A stretch of DNA of 64,000 bases from Sphingomonadales bacterium (GTDB taxonomy: Bacteria > Pseudomonadota > Alphaproteobacteria > Sphingomonadales > Sphingomonadaceae), in contig JANXSN010000073.1 of assembly GCA_025352685.1 (NCBI GenBank), positions 49,248-113,247 of the forward strand. The letters run 5' to 3'. This document shows positions 38,510 through 47,526 of this stretch, one piece after another. Under the pieces are notes generated by a model. The model searched no databases and was not told the origin of the DNA. It worked only from the letters and a program-made list of their open reading frames with translations. Both the position numbers and the translations under genes were made by a program. Within the stretch, counting starts at the first letter, position 1; every line of letters starts with the position of its first letter.

Positions 38510-38601
38510 AGAGTTATGCTGCACTGCACATAGAAAATGCCTTTTAGGCATCCTCTCCTAAAACTTTTACGGGCCAGTCGGCAACGACTGGCCCCTTTTT
38601 T
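38510..38601 (+). ncRNA. Candidate trans-acting small RNA, MmgR/suhB (alpha-r8)-like
   Basis: An intergenic plus-strand segment with the architecture of a small regulatory RNA. It has the element TGCTGCACTGCACA, a small stem ATGCC-TTTTA-GGCAT, a pyrimidine-rich single-stranded stretch CATCCTCTCCTAAAAC and a strong Rho-independent terminator (GGGCCAGTCG, GCAA loop, CGACTGGCCC, then CTTTTTT). No gene on this strand needs that terminator: both neighbours are on the minus strand. A further hairpin (CTTTTCGC/GCGAAGAG, 38494-38513) lies just upstream. The CCUCUCCU stretch could pair with Shine-Dalgarno sequences. The layout reminds me of the alphaproteobacterial suhB/MmgR family; the 5' end is unknown. 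Confidence 0.6.
38571..38601 (+). terminator. Rho-independent terminator (plus strand)
   Basis: Perfect 10-bp stem GGGCCAGTCG/CGACTGGCCC with a GCAA tetraloop, followed by C and six T on the plus strand. On the minus strand the following sequence is GTAAAAGTTTT, much weaker, so termination is mainly of a plus-strand transcript, although it may partly stop the leftward MFS message. Confidence 0.9.
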
Positions 38602-38611
38602 ACGTTCTGCC

Positions 38612-39925
38612 TCAGTCGCTGGTCTTTTCGATCCTCATGACGGCGTAAACGAGCAGTGCGAACGCCAGTACGGCCGCAAAAAGATAGGGCAAAGGTTGCC
38701 AGACCTCGTACAGTCCGATGCCAATTGAGGGCCCCAAGACAAATGACGCCCCGTTGATCGATGTGACCCGCCCTGCGACCGCCCCCTGAAGCTCGGGGCC
38801 GACTGCAAGCGACGATCCGGCGGTATAGCCCGGACGGGCAAAGCCGAATCCAGCCGACGTCAGGGCAAAAGCGACAGAAAGACCGTATAGGGTGTTCGAT
38901 GCGCTGATCATCAGGCATCCTGCGCCGCCGAGCGCCAAGCCGGTAATGACTAACGAGCGTGGCGCCATGTTCAACAGGGGAATGAGGCCCCATTGGACCA
39001 GAAGCGCAGCAAACGCGCCCGTCATCAGAACAAGACCGACCGACTGTTGTCCCAGCGTCGGATCGACGCCGAGCCTGTCGAGTACCAGAAACCCTATCGC
39101 TTGCCCGGCCATGGCCTGCGCGTGGCCCATCACCAGGCCGACGAGCATCCACGGCCAGATCCGCGCGTCCGTTATCTTCAATACCGCTGTTGACGGTTCG
39201 GAAACCGCTGCTGTGACACTGGCGCCAGTCAAATTACCCCCGATCGACGGGTAGCTGGTAGCAGCGCCGCGTGTCACGATGCCGGGAGTGTCGTTGGGCA
39301 GCCGTGCCCAAGCGGCTGCCAACACGACGAAACCCGTGAACGCAAAGAAATACGCCGGGCCGGCCAGGCCAACACCTGGCAGCACAAAAAATGGCGCGAG
39401 TGCCGGCCCCAATATCGTCCCCAGCCCAAAGGCGGAAGCCAACAGTGTCAGCGCCTTTGTTCTGTCTTCGCGTGTCGTTCGCGAGGCGAGGATTGCTTGC
39501 GCGGCCGGCGGTGCCGCCGCGCCAAACAAGCCGTAGATCACCCGCGCGCAGACAAAAGCAGCGATTGTCGCAACTGGACTGATTAGCCCGTTAATACCGG
39601 CAGTGAGAAACACGGCGCAAAGAAGCACGGAAACCGAAAAACCTGCCAGTCCGACCAGGACCATTCGCCGCCGGCCGGTATGGTCGGATTTTCGTGCCCA
39701 GATCGGCGCGGCGATGACCCAGACCAGCGCAGACACCGAAAAGGCGACGGCGATGACGTTGTCGTGGATCTTCAGCGATCGTCCGATTGCCGGCATCACC
39801 GACTGCAAAGCCGTATTACCCGCGCCGATCACCAGCATGACCATAAACAGCAATGCGAAATCGCGTTCAATTCGGGGCCTGGTCAGTTTGGGCCGCGCAA
39901 TCTTCAAAGAGGCAAGAGACGGCAT
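38612..39925 (-). CDS. MFS transporter (TCR/Tet-like, 12-helix)
   Basis: A 437-residue major facilitator with about 12 hydrophobic spans and motif A-like APIWARKSDHTGRRRMVLVG between helices 2 and 3, RVIYGLFGAAAPPAAQAILASRT, and GLGTILGPALAPF (antiporter motif C). It probably exports small molecules such as drugs; the substrate is unknown. The start is the ATG at 39925 (MPSLASLKIARPK). Its first bases lie 29 nt from the end of the phospholipase D gene on the same strand, so the two may be cotranscribed. Confidence 0.9.
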   Translation of the reverse strand: MPSLASLKIARPKLTRPRIERDFALLFMVMLVIGAGNTALQSVMPAIGRSLKIHDNVIAVAFSVSALVWVIAAPIWARKSDHTGRRRMVLVGLAGFSVSVLLCAVFLTAGINGLISPVATIAAFVCARVIYGLFGAAAPPAAQAILASRTTREDRTKALTLLASAFGLGTILGPALAPFFVLPGVGLAGPAYFFAFTGFVVLAAAWARLPNDTPGIVTRGAATSYPSIGGNLTGASVTAAVSEPSTAVLKITDARIWPWMLVGLVMGHAQAMAGQAIGFLVLDRLGVDPTLGQQSVGLVLMTGAFAALLVQWGLIPLLNMAPRSLVITGLALGGAGCLMISASNTLYGLSVAFALTSAGFGFARPGYTAGSSLAVGPELQGAVAGRVTSINGASFVLGPSIGIGLYEVWQPLPYLFAAVLAFALLVYAVMRIEKTSD

Positions 39926-39954
39926 GTTTCGACCGTTAGGCCGGGAACCGCGTG

Positions 39955-41145
39955 CTAGTCGATCCAAATATGGAGGCGCCGCGTCATGCTGAGGTCGAGG
40001 ACGGCGACCAGGAAGTAACAGATGGCGTTACGGACCCGGTCGGGTACACTGCCGATTCCGCTGAACTCGACGAGATGGCGCTCGCATGCACGGGCCAACT
40101 CGCCATCGATGTAAAGACGCATCGCATCGGAAAAGGCGGCGCTGTCGATGCGCAGCATGATTTCCAGATTGAGGAATAGACTGCGCGGGTCGAAGTTGGC
40201 GCTGCCGATGTAGACAATATGATCAATCACGTAGAGCTTAGTGTGCAATCGACAGGGTGCATACTCGAATACTCTGGTGCCTTTGCGTAACAAACCGGGA
40301 AATGTGAAACGGGCCGCGGCAATGGTTGCCGCATTGTCGGTTTTTCCGGCCGTCATAACCCGCGCACGTCCGCGTTGCGCCACCCGGTCGATCAATCGCG
40401 TGAAGCGTGGTGTCGGTGCAAAATAGGCCGCAACAAGCGACGCATCGTTCGCACGCAGCAAATCGTCGCGGATCGTCCGCAACCACGGGGAGAGACGGCG
40501 AAGCGGTCCGCCGTGCAGCCAGCGCACGCTACCAACGGGGTTGCTCCATCGACCCAGCGCCTGGCGCAGGTCGCGCATCTTGGCTTTTGGGGTGTGTGTC
40601 CACGCGAACAATGTGTCGAAATAGCCTGTTAAACGTGCCGCCGCCGGTCCGTCGATGCGCAACCCCAAGTCGCGCCATGCTGTTTCTCCGCCGCCTGCGT
40701 CAAAATCCGCAAAATACGCGTCGGCAATGTTGAAACCGCCGATCAACGCGCGTTGTTCGTCGGCGAGCGCCATCTTCTGGTGGTTCCGCAGAAGATAGCG
40801 CCGCCCCCAGCGTGGGATAAATACGCAAACCTCAACTCCCGCCCGCTTGAGCGGCTTGAGGAAATCGTCTTGCCCCGTCGTGTCGCTGCCAAAGCCGTCG
40901 AGCACGAGCTTGACCGCCACACCCCGATTCGCCGCATCAATCATTGCGTCACGGACCCGGTGTCCGGCGGCATCGTGGGCAAAGATATAATACAGCAGCC
41001 GCAACGATGTCTGCGCGCCGTCGATGAGCGCAATCAGACCGCTCAAGCGCTCCTCCCCGCGTGTCAGCACGGTCAGCGTGTTGCCGTCGACGGTGTGGCG
41101 GTTCGTCACGCGTCGTGCTGTCGGCCTTACGGTGCGACTTGACAA
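39955..41145 (-). CDS. Phospholipase D-like protein / cardiolipin synthase
   Basis: A 396-residue protein with two HKD catalytic motifs: [18 protein letters not shown] and [19 protein letters not shown]. This fits cardiolipin synthases of the ClsB/ClsC type, which lack the N-terminal transmembrane helices of ClsA; the present N-terminus is soluble. It would condense phosphatidylglycerol or phosphatidylethanolamine to cardiolipin at the inner membrane. The track start is a TTG at 41145; a GTG at 41109 is an alternative. The gene is divergent from rpoZ. Confidence 0.88.
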   Translation of the reverse strand: MSSRTVRPTARRVTNRHTVDGNTLTVLTRGEERLSGLIALIDGAQTSLRLLYYIFAHDAAGHRVRDAMIDAANRGVAVKLVLDGFGSDTTGQDDFLKPLKRAGVEVCVFIPRWGRRYLLRNHQKMALADEQRALIGGFNIADAYFADFDAGGGETAWRDLGLRIDGPAAARLTGYFDTLFAWTHTPKAKMRDLRQALGRWSNPVGSVRWLHGGPLRRLSPWLRTIRDDLLRANDASLVAAYFAPTPRFTRLIDRVAQRGRARVMTAGKTDNAATIAAARFTFPGLLRKGTRVFEYAPCRLHTKLYVIDHIVYIGSANFDPRSLFLNLEIMLRIDSAAFSDAMRLYIDGELARACERHLVEFSGIGSVPDRVRNAICYFLVAVLDLSMTRRLHIWID

Positions 41146-41229
41146 GATTGGGTTTTGCGTTGCGTTTTGCCGGCGGCGCTGCTAGGCAGTTGCGCTTTCC
41201 TGCATCACCGATTCCAAGGATTTCAGCCG

Positions 41230-41574
41230 ATGGCGCGCGTCACAGTCGAAGATTGCGTCGACAAGATTCCTAACCGTTTCGATTTGGTCCTGCTCGCGGC
41301 ACAGCGTGCGCGACAGATTTCAGGCGGAGCCGAGCTTACAATCGATCGCGACCGCGACAAGAACCCGGTCGTGGCGTTGCGCGAGATTTCCGAAGAAATG
41401 GTGGTCCCGGCTGAACTGATGGAAGCCCTGATTGGCAACCTCCAAAAGGTTCAAGTCGACGACGACGATGCCGTCGACGAAATGGGTTCGCTCAGCCAGT
41501 CGGCAGAAGCGCTGCGTTTGACAGCGGCCGCGCCGCCACGGAACCAGAATCTGGGCGCCGATTACGACGGCTGA
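41230..41574 (+). CDS. rpoZ: RNA polymerase omega subunit
   Basis: A 114-residue omega subunit that helps assemble RNA polymerase by chaperoning beta prime. The conserved core [31 protein letters not shown]...[17 protein letters not shown] is intact; the C-terminus is an acidic alphaproteobacterial extension. The start is the ATG at 41230, preceded by AAGGATTTCAGCCG. The usual spoT neighbour is absent from this window. Confidence 0.97.
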   Translation: MARVTVEDCVDKIPNRFDLVLLAAQRARQISGGAELTIDRDRDKNPVVALREISEEMVVPAELMEALIGNLQKVQVDDDDAVDEMGSLSQSAEALRLTAAAPPRNQNLGADYDG

Positions 41575-41733
41575 ACAGATCGCGTAGCGATATGACGCAA
41601 CGCTAAGCGAGAACTGGGAACGGCGGCACGGGTCTATGGACTTTGGCTGCGCTACCACTGCGGTGCCAGTGCGCCCCGTTTCGAGGTAGGTCGGTGCATC
41701 AGACGTGGCGGTCCGCTGCGGCTGTGGACCGCG

Positions 41734-42225
41734 CTAAGCGACAGCCCTCAGTTTCACCGCTTCCAGGGGCGTGATGTCCTCGGCATGCGCCCAACACAGG
41801 TCATGCAACTCGAGTTCGCGTCCGTCGTGCGACAGGATCGCGATTTTGCGGATCGGCTGATTGTCGCACATGTCGACCAGCACCGGGGTCGAGGGGATGC
41901 CCGATTCCCACTTTTCGCCCCACTGCCTCAGCGCAAGCATGGCAGGCAGCAATTCAGCACCTTTTTGCGTCAGTCGATATTCGACCTTGCGTCGGTCTTC
42001 GGCCATGGCCTCGCGTGATAAGATGCCGTGATCGACCAACCGTCCGAGCCGGTTTGCAAGGATGTTGCGGGCAATGCCAAGCGTGGACTGAAACTCTTCA
42101 AAATGGTGCAGGCCGTTGTAGGCGGCACGCAAAATCAGGAACGACCATCGTTCGCCCATCGCCTCAAGTGCGGCAGGCAGAGCGCAATCGGCGAGCTCGC
42201 GGAGATTCTCTTTTAAATGTCCCAT
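41734..42225 (-). CDS. HxlR family transcriptional regulator
   Basis: A 163-residue winged-helix regulator. The HxlR core is CALPAALEAMGERWSFLILRAAYNGLHHFEEFQSTLGIARNILANRLGRLVDHGILSREAMAEDRRKVEYRLTQKGAELLPAMLAL. The N-terminal cysteine (DCALP) is at the position that senses thiol or carbonyl stress in some relatives. It is divergent from the CC_3452-like gene, with 138 nt between starts, and may regulate it. Confidence 0.92.
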   Translation of the reverse strand: MGHLKENLRELADCALPAALEAMGERWSFLILRAAYNGLHHFEEFQSTLGIARNILANRLGRLVDHGILSREAMAEDRRKVEYRLTQKGAELLPAMLALRQWGEKWESGIPSTPVLVDMCDNQPIRKIAILSHDGRELELHDLCWAHAEDITPLEAVKLRAVA

Positions 42226-42363
42226 CCTGTGGTCAAACCTATCCTAATTTGACTGCCATACAACACCGAAAAAAATATTGCAGTGCCACATAGGTTTTTA
42301 CTTGCAACTATTTTGCTAGAGGAGTAGGTAGCAATTCGCAACTGGAAATAAAAGGACCTCCCC
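42226..42363. promoter_or_regulatory. Divergent promoter region between hxlR-type gene and CC_3452-like gene
   Basis: An AT-rich 138-bp region, unlike its surroundings. It contains GGTTTTTACTTGCAACTATTTTGC and the interrupted inverted repeat TTGCTA-N10-TAGCAA just upstream of the right-hand gene's ribosome-binding site. Repeated TTGC/GCAA elements are reasonable HxlR operator candidates. The exact promoters were not resolved. Confidence 0.4.
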
Positions 42364-42681
42364 ATGTCTCGTTCCACTTCTCTGATCTCGCTCGCTGCTG
42401 CAGCCTTCACGCTGGTCGTCTCGGTTCCGGCATCGGCGCAAATGCCGAATTATCATGCCGTTCCCATCACCAAAATTGCTGCTTCGAACAGCGTCATCGT
42501 CGGTGAAACCTTGTGGAATTGCGGCGCTGCGGGATGCACGACTGGCGCAGCGACCGCGCGTCCAGCCATCGTGTGCGAGCAAACTGCCAAGAAGTTTGGC
42601 AAACTGGAAAGCTTTACCGTTGATACAACGGCATTTGACGACGCCGCGCTGGCCAAGTGCAATGCGAAGGTCAAGGCCTGA
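42364..42681 (+). CDS. CC_3452-like small secreted protein
   Basis: A 105-residue protein with a strong signal peptide (MSRSTSLISLAAAAFTLVVSVPASAQ) and a compact mature part with four cysteines (LWNCGAAGCTTGAATARPAIVCEQTAKKFGKLESFTVDTTAFDDAALAKCNAKVKA). This matches the alphaproteobacterial CC_3452-type family of unknown function, probably a disulfide-bonded periplasmic protein. AAAGGACC precedes the ATG. A clear terminator follows, so it is monocistronic. Confidence 0.75.
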   Translation: MSRSTSLISLAAAAFTLVVSVPASAQMPNYHAVPITKIAASNSVIVGETLWNCGAAGCTTGAATARPAIVCEQTAKKFGKLESFTVDTTAFDDAALAKCNAKVKA

Positions 42682-42719
42682 CCGTTTTGGCGCGTTTCCT
42701 TCCCGAGGCGCGCTGATTT

Positions 42720-42756
42720 GCGGGGCCGTGACCATTGTCGCGGCCCCGCTTTCTTT
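42720..42756 (+). terminator. Rho-independent terminator after the CC_3452-like gene
   Basis: Perfect 9-bp GC stem GCGGGGCCG/CGGCCCCGC with a 12-nt loop, followed by TTTCTTT. It separates the small secreted protein gene from ribF, whose start lies only 14 nt further on, so the ribF promoter must overlap or precede the stem. Confidence 0.88.
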
Positions 42757-42769
42757 ATAGGCGGCTCGC

Positions 42770-43699
42770 ATGCAACGTGTGGGTGGGGATGAAATTGTTG
42801 GTGAGGCCCTGCGTGGCGGCATCGTCGCGCTCGGCAATTTCGATGGGTTCCACCTGGGCCATCAAGCCGTCGTGGGTCGGGCGGTCAAGCTCGCCAGGGC
42901 GCAAGGTCGCCCGGCCATCATCGCCACATTCGATCCGCATCCCGTTCGCTATTTCAAACCTGATGCGCCGCCATTCCGCCTCACGGTCCTCGACCAGCGC
43001 GAACGCCTGTTTGCCCAGGCAGGCGCAGATGCAATGCTGGTGTTTGAGTTCAACGAAGAGCTGGCGGGGGTCAGCGCGGAGGCGTTCGTGACCGACCGCC
43101 TGATCGCGCGCTTGGCCGCCGCAGGCGTCGTCACCGGCGAGGATTATATTTTTGGCAAGGGACGTCGCGGTACCGTCGCCATGCTTGCCGATCTCGGGCG
43201 GATGCATGGATTGAGCGTCGAAACAGTGGGTCCAGTAAGTGCTGACGGCCAAGCCGTCTCGTCGAGCCGGATCCGCGCGGCGCTCAAGGACGGAGACTGT
43301 GTCACAGCGACGCGCTTGATGACGCGCCCCTTTGCCATTCAGGGCGTCGTCCAGCACGGCGACAAGGTCGGACGGACGATTGGCTTTCCGACGGCGAACA
43401 TCGACATGGGGGATTATATGCGCCCGCGGTACGGCATCTACGCGGTGCGGGGGCGATTATCTGATGGGCGCATGCTGAACGGCGCGGCAAATCTCGGCAT
43501 CCGTCCAAGTTTCGATCCGCCCAAGGAATTGCTCGAACCCTATCTGTTTGACTTTTCGGGTGATCTTTACGGGCAAGAGATCGAGGTCGAACTCCACGGT
43601 TTCATTCGACCCGAGGCAAAGTTCGACAGCCTCGATGCGTTGGTCGCCCAGATGAACCGCGACTGTGACACCGCAAAAGCCCTTCTGCACGCGCTGTAA
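42770..43699 (+). CDS. ribF: Bifunctional riboflavin kinase / FAD synthetase
   Basis: A 309-residue enzyme that phosphorylates riboflavin to FMN and adenylylates it to FAD. The N-terminal FAD-synthetase domain has GNFDGFHLGHQAVVG (nucleotidyltransferase HxGH-like) and GEDYIFGKGRRGT; the C-terminal kinase domain has GRTIGFPTANIDM and GAANLGIRPSFD. It heads the ribF-ileS-lspA-DUF3035 cluster, 14 nt before ileS, an order conserved in many sphingomonads. Confidence 0.96.
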   Translation: MQRVGGDEIVGEALRGGIVALGNFDGFHLGHQAVVGRAVKLARAQGRPAIIATFDPHPVRYFKPDAPPFRLTVLDQRERLFAQAGADAMLVFEFNEELAGVSAEAFVTDRLIARLAAAGVVTGEDYIFGKGRRGTVAMLADLGRMHGLSVETVGPVSADGQAVSSSRIRAALKDGDCVTATRLMTRPFAIQGVVQHGDKVGRTIGFPTANIDMGDYMRPRYGIYAVRGRLSDGRMLNGAANLGIRPSFDPPKELLEPYLFDFSGDLYGQEIEVELHGFIRPEAKFDSLDALVAQMNRDCDTAKALLHAL

Positions 43700-43713
43700 G
43701 GGAGGGGTGGAGA

Positions 43714-46533
43714 ATGGACGCGCCTTCCTCTAAGCGCGCTGACGACATGACCGAAGCCAAAGACTACCGCGACACCGTCTTCCTGCCGAAGACCGATTTC
43801 CCCATGAAGGCCGGGCTCCCACAAAAGGAGCCCGCTATTCTCGCGCGCTGGCAGGCCGAAGGTGCGTACCAACAGCTGCGCGACGCGCGAGCGGGTCGCG
43901 AGAAGTTCATCCTGCATGATGGCCCGCCGTATGCCAACGGCGACATGCACATCGGTCACGCACTGAACCATATCCTGAAAGACATGGTGTGCCGTACGCA
44001 GAACCTGCTCGGTCGCGATGCGCCCTATGTTCCCGGCTGGGACTGCCACGGCCTACCGATCGAGTGGAAGGTTGAAGAGGCGTACCGCAAAAAAAAGCTC
44101 AACAAGGACGAAGTCCCTGCCGCCGAATTTCGAGCCGAGTGCCGGGCCTACGCGCAGCACTGGGTCGATACGCAGCGCGACCAGCTCAAGCGGCTCGGTA
44201 TCTGCGGCGACTGGGATAATCCGTATCTGACAATGGATTTCGACGCCGAGGCAACGATCGTCCAAGAGCTGATGAAGTTTGCAACCAGCGGCCAGCTCTA
44301 CCGCGGGGCAAAGCCGGTCATGTGGTCGCCGGTCGAAAAGACCGCGCTCGCGGAGGCGGAGGTCGAGTATGAAGACATCATCTCGACCCAGATCGACGTG
44401 GCCTTCGAGATCTTCGAATCGGCGATCCCCGAACTGGTTGGCGTCTATGCGGTAATCTGGACGACAACACCGTGGACGATCCCCGTAAACCAGGCATTGG
44501 CTTATGGTCGCGACGTTGAATACTGCCTGTGTCGCAAGCAATCCGATGAACGAACCCGGTACCTTGTCGCACTGGAGCTCCTGAGTGCGACGAGTGCACG
44601 CCTTGGCGACGACCTTGTCCCGCTCAAATCGATCAAGGGTGCCGATCTCGCCGGAACGGTGGCTCGGCATCCGATGCATCATCTCGGGGGATTCTTCGCG
44701 AAACCTCGCCCGTTCCTGGCGGGCGATTTCGTTACAACCGAACAGGGCACGGGTGTGGTTCACATGGCACCCGATCATGGCGAGGACGATTTCGACCTCT
44801 GCAAAGCCAACGGCATCGATCCGGTCTTTGCAGTCGAGGGTGACGGGAAATACAGCGCAGACTGGGCATGGCTTGGCGGGCAGGGCAGCGTCATCAACGC
44901 GAAGTTCACGGCACCGGATGGACCGATTTGTTCGGACCTGCGCGAAGCCGGCGCGCTCCTCGCGGCCAGCGCCGATTACAAGCACAGCTATCCGCACAGC
45001 TGGCGTTCCAAGGCCAAGGTGATCTTCCGCGCCACGCCGCAATGGTTCATTCCGATCGACAAGCCAGGCTCGGGGGGCACGCTGCGCGAAAAGGCAGTCG
45101 CTGCGATCGCGGCAACGCGCTTCATACCGGAAAAGGGCCGCAATCGCATCGGGTCGATGGTCGAGGGGCGTCCCGACTGGGTGATAAGCCGCCAGCGCGC
45201 ATGGGGCGTCCCCATCACGCTCTTCGTCGATCGCCAGTCGGGCCAGTACCTTGTCGACCCTGCCGTCAACGGGCGGATCGTCGACGCTATCCGCGCCGAG
45301 GGCGTCGACGGGTGGAGCGCAGCGGCGGCACCGACGTTGCTTGGCGACGGTTACTGCATCGACGACTATGAACAGGTTATCGACATTCTCGACGTCTGGT
45401 TCGATAGCGGCTGCACGCATGCCTTCGTGCTCGAAAGCGGAAAATGGCCCGATATGCGCTGGCCTGCCGACCTCTATCTTGAGGGTTCCGACCAGCATCG
45501 CGGCTGGTTCCAATCCAGCTTGCTCGAATCCTGCGGCACGCGGGGGCGCGCGCCTTACGGCGCTGTGCTGACTCACGGGTTTACGATGGACCAAAAGGGC
45601 ATGAAAATGTCCAAGTCTCTTGGCAACACGATCAATCCGCTCGACCTGATGCGTGACTACGGGGCGGACATTCTGCGGCTGTGGGCGCTATCGGTCGACT
45701 TTACCGAAGACCACCGCATCGGAAAGGAGATCCTGAGCGGCGTTGCCGACCAGTATCGCAAGCTGCGCAACACGTTGCGGTATTTGCTCGGAGCGCTTGA
45801 TGGATTCAGCCAGGTCGAACGTCTGCCTGTCGCCGACATGCCCGAACTGGAGCGATACGTCCTGCATCTGCTGGCGGAGATGGACGCCAAGTTGCGCGTC
45901 GCGGTCAACGACTACGACTTTAATACCTACACGCGGCTGTTGTCGGACTTCGTCAACAATGACTTGTCTGCATTCTTCTTCGATATCCGCAAGGACTCGC
46001 TCTACTGCGATGCTTCCACAGCGCTGAAACGCCGCGCCTATCGCACGGTGCTTGACGCGCTCTTCCATGCACTGGTGCGCTATGCCGCGCCCGTCCTGGT
46101 GTTCACGAGCGAGGAAGTGTGGGGGACGCGGTATCCCGATGCTGGTTCGGTGCATCTGCTCGAGTGGCCACAGGTCGATACGCAGTGGCGTGACATGGCG
46201 CTAGGCGCCCGATGGAACGACGTTCGTCGAGCCCGATCGCTGGTATCTGAGACCATCGAACCGCTGCGACGCGCCAAGGAGATCGGGTCAAGCTTGGAAG
46301 CAAGCTTCATTCTCACTGTTTCGGATGCCTCGGCATATTCGACACTCACGGCCATCGACTTCGCAGAGGTCTGCATTGTTTCCTCGGCATGCGTCATGTT
46401 GGACGCCGTCGACGACGGGAGCGTCACCGTTGCGAAAACCGCCAATCACAAATGCGGCCGCTGCTGGCGCCACCTCCCCGAAGTGACCACCGACGATACT
46501 CTGTGTAACCGGTGTGCAGAGGTAGTGACGTGA
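43714..46533 (+). CDS. ileS: Isoleucyl-tRNA synthetase
   Basis: A 939-residue class I aminoacyl-tRNA synthetase. HIGH motif is DMHIGHALNHILKD (about 77-90), the editing domain contains VIWTTTPWTIPVNQA, KMSKS motif is KGMKMSKSLGNTINP, and the C-terminal zinc finger is CGRCWRHLPEVTTDDTLCNRCAEV, all intact. GGGAGGGGTGGAGA precedes the ATG at 43714. The stop overlaps lspA by 4 nt (GTGA). The minus-strand 513-residue ORF inside it is a shadow. Confidence 0.98.
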   Translation: MDAPSSKRADDMTEAKDYRDTVFLPKTDFPMKAGLPQKEPAILARWQAEGAYQQLRDARAGREKFILHDGPPYANGDMHIGHALNHILKDMVCRTQNLLGRDAPYVPGWDCHGLPIEWKVEEAYRKKKLNKDEVPAAEFRAECRAYAQHWVDTQRDQLKRLGICGDWDNPYLTMDFDAEATIVQELMKFATSGQLYRGAKPVMWSPVEKTALAEAEVEYEDIISTQIDVAFEIFESAIPELVGVYAVIWTTTPWTIPVNQALAYGRDVEYCLCRKQSDERTRYLVALELLSATSARLGDDLVPLKSIKGADLAGTVARHPMHHLGGFFAKPRPFLAGDFVTTEQGTGVVHMAPDHGEDDFDLCKANGIDPVFAVEGDGKYSADWAWLGGQGSVINAKFTAPDGPICSDLREAGALLAASADYKHSYPHSWRSKAKVIFRATPQWFIPIDKPGSGGTLREKAVAAIAATRFIPEKGRNRIGSMVEGRPDWVISRQRAWGVPITLFVDRQSGQYLVDPAVNGRIVDAIRAEGVDGWSAAAAPTLLGDGYCIDDYEQVIDILDVWFDSGCTHAFVLESGKWPDMRWPADLYLEGSDQHRGWFQSSLLESCGTRGRAPYGAVLTHGFTMDQKGMKMSKSLGNTINPLDLMRDYGADILRLWALSVDFTEDHRIGKEILSGVADQYRKLRNTLRYLLGALDGFSQVERLPVADMPELERYVLHLLAEMDAKLRVAVNDYDFNTYTRLLSDFVNNDLSAFFFDIRKDSLYCDASTALKRRAYRTVLDALFHALVRYAAPVLVFTSEEVWGTRYPDAGSVHLLEWPQVDTQWRDMALGARWNDVRRARSLVSETIEPLRRAKEIGSSLEASFILTVSDASAYSTLTAIDFAEVCIVSSACVMLDAVDDGSVTVAKTANHKCGRCWRHLPEVTTDDTLCNRCAEVVT

Positions 46534-47027
46534 AGCACGCGCGCGCGCCCGGTATTACCGTTGCCGTCGTCGTCTTTGCCCTCGATCAGCTGGTCAAGTG
46601 GGTGGTCGCGGGTCCGCTGCATCTCAAAACGCTTGGACAGATCGAATTCTTTCCGATTTTCAACCTGACCTGGGTCGAAAATTATGGCGTTTCGCTCGGA
46701 CTGCTGACCGCCGGCAGCGCAACGGGACGCTGGCTGTTGACGGGCCTGACTGCGCTGATCGCGACCGTTGTTGCCATTTGGTTGTGGCGCGAAAAGAACC
46801 GGCACGACGTGACAGGACTGGGTCTTGTCCTCGGCGGCGCGCTCGGCAATATCCTCGACCGGGTTCGCTTCGGGTATGTCGTCGACTTTGCCGATCTGCA
46901 TTTTGGCGCGTTCCGCCCGTTTCTGGTGTTCAATATCGCCGATGCCGCTATAACCATAGGCGTTCTCATTCTCCTGTTTCGCGCGCTCCTCGCGCGTGAC
47001 AAGCCGAAGGCAGATATCGATGCGTAA
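46530..47027 (+). CDS. lspA: Prolipoprotein signal peptidase (signal peptidase II)
   Basis: A 165-residue inner-membrane aspartyl protease with four helices that cleaves lipidated prolipoproteins before the cysteine. Signature blocks are ENYGVSLGLL, LGGALGNILDRVRFGYVVDF and LVFNIADAAITIGV, carrying the two catalytic aspartates. The start is the GTG within the ileS stop (46530), giving GTGA coupling. It overlaps the following lipoprotein gene by 8 nt, so enzyme and a substrate are coexpressed. Confidence 0.95.
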   Translation: MKHARAPGITVAVVVFALDQLVKWVVAGPLHLKTLGQIEFFPIFNLTWVENYGVSLGLLTAGSATGRWLLTGLTALIATVVAIWLWREKNRHDVTGLGLVLGGALGNILDRVRFGYVVDFADLHFGAFRPFLVFNIADAAITIGVLILLFRALLARDKPKADIDA

Positions 47028-47442
47028 GTTCGTCCCCATTCTCCTAATTGCCACTGCGTTCACTGCGCTGACCGCATGCGGGAGGAGCCATGGCGTGTTT
47101 AGCGGCCGATCCGGTCCTGATGCTCTCGCCGTTGCCCGGGCTGCCCCGCTCGTGGTGCCGCCCGATTTCGCACTGCGCCCGCCGGTTCCGGGCGCGCCGC
47201 GCCCGCAAGAAGCCGATTCGTCAACGCTCGCTCTGCAGGCGATGTTCGGTGGCCCCGCCGATCGGAGCGCGTCGGAAAAGGGAGCGCTTGATGCAGCCGG
47301 GGTCGCACGCGCCGATCCAGGCATTCGTTCGACCGCCGGCGATCCGAATACGGTTGTCGCCGACAAGGGTGCAGCAACGCGTGATGTCATTGCCGCCCCC
47401 GCCAGCGAAGGCAAGGGCGCGCGCGCAACCACGCCGAACTAA
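47020..47442 (+). CDS. DUF3035 lipoprotein
   Basis: A 140-residue lipoprotein with signal MRKFVPILLIATAFTALTACG (lipobox LTAC) and a mature region rich in alanine and proline (PPDFALRPPVPGAPRPQ) typical of DUF3035, an alphaproteobacterial family of unknown role found after lspA. The start is the ATG at 47020, inside the lspA end. It is the last gene of the cluster, ending at a bidirectional terminator. Confidence 0.85.
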   Translation: MRKFVPILLIATAFTALTACGRSHGVFSGRSGPDALAVARAAPLVVPPDFALRPPVPGAPRPQEADSSTLALQAMFGGPADRSASEKGALDAAGVARADPGIRSTAGDPNTVVADKGAATRDVIAAPASEGKGARATTPN

Positions 47443-47486
47443 AAAACAAGTCCTCCCCGCTTGGCGGAAAAGGGGACTGTGTCGTG

Positions 47487-47520
47487 GAGAGCCGCCCTGG
47501 TCGTTGCGAGGGCGGCTCTC
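47487..47520. terminator. Bidirectional terminator between DUF3035 and TorF-type genes
   Basis: Perfect 12-bp stem GAGAGCCGCCCT/AGGGCGGCTCTC with a 10-nt loop, in the 84-bp gap between two converging genes. The U-run is weak on both strands (ATCTTGT on the plus strand), but position and stem strength make it the likely end of both transcripts. Confidence 0.8.
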
Positions 47521-47526
47521 ATCTTG

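Noticed and set aside
44053-45594. 513-residue minus-strand ORF inside ileS
   Set aside because: Antisense shadow of a strongly conserved gene in a GC-rich genome; no start signal and no recognisable motif.
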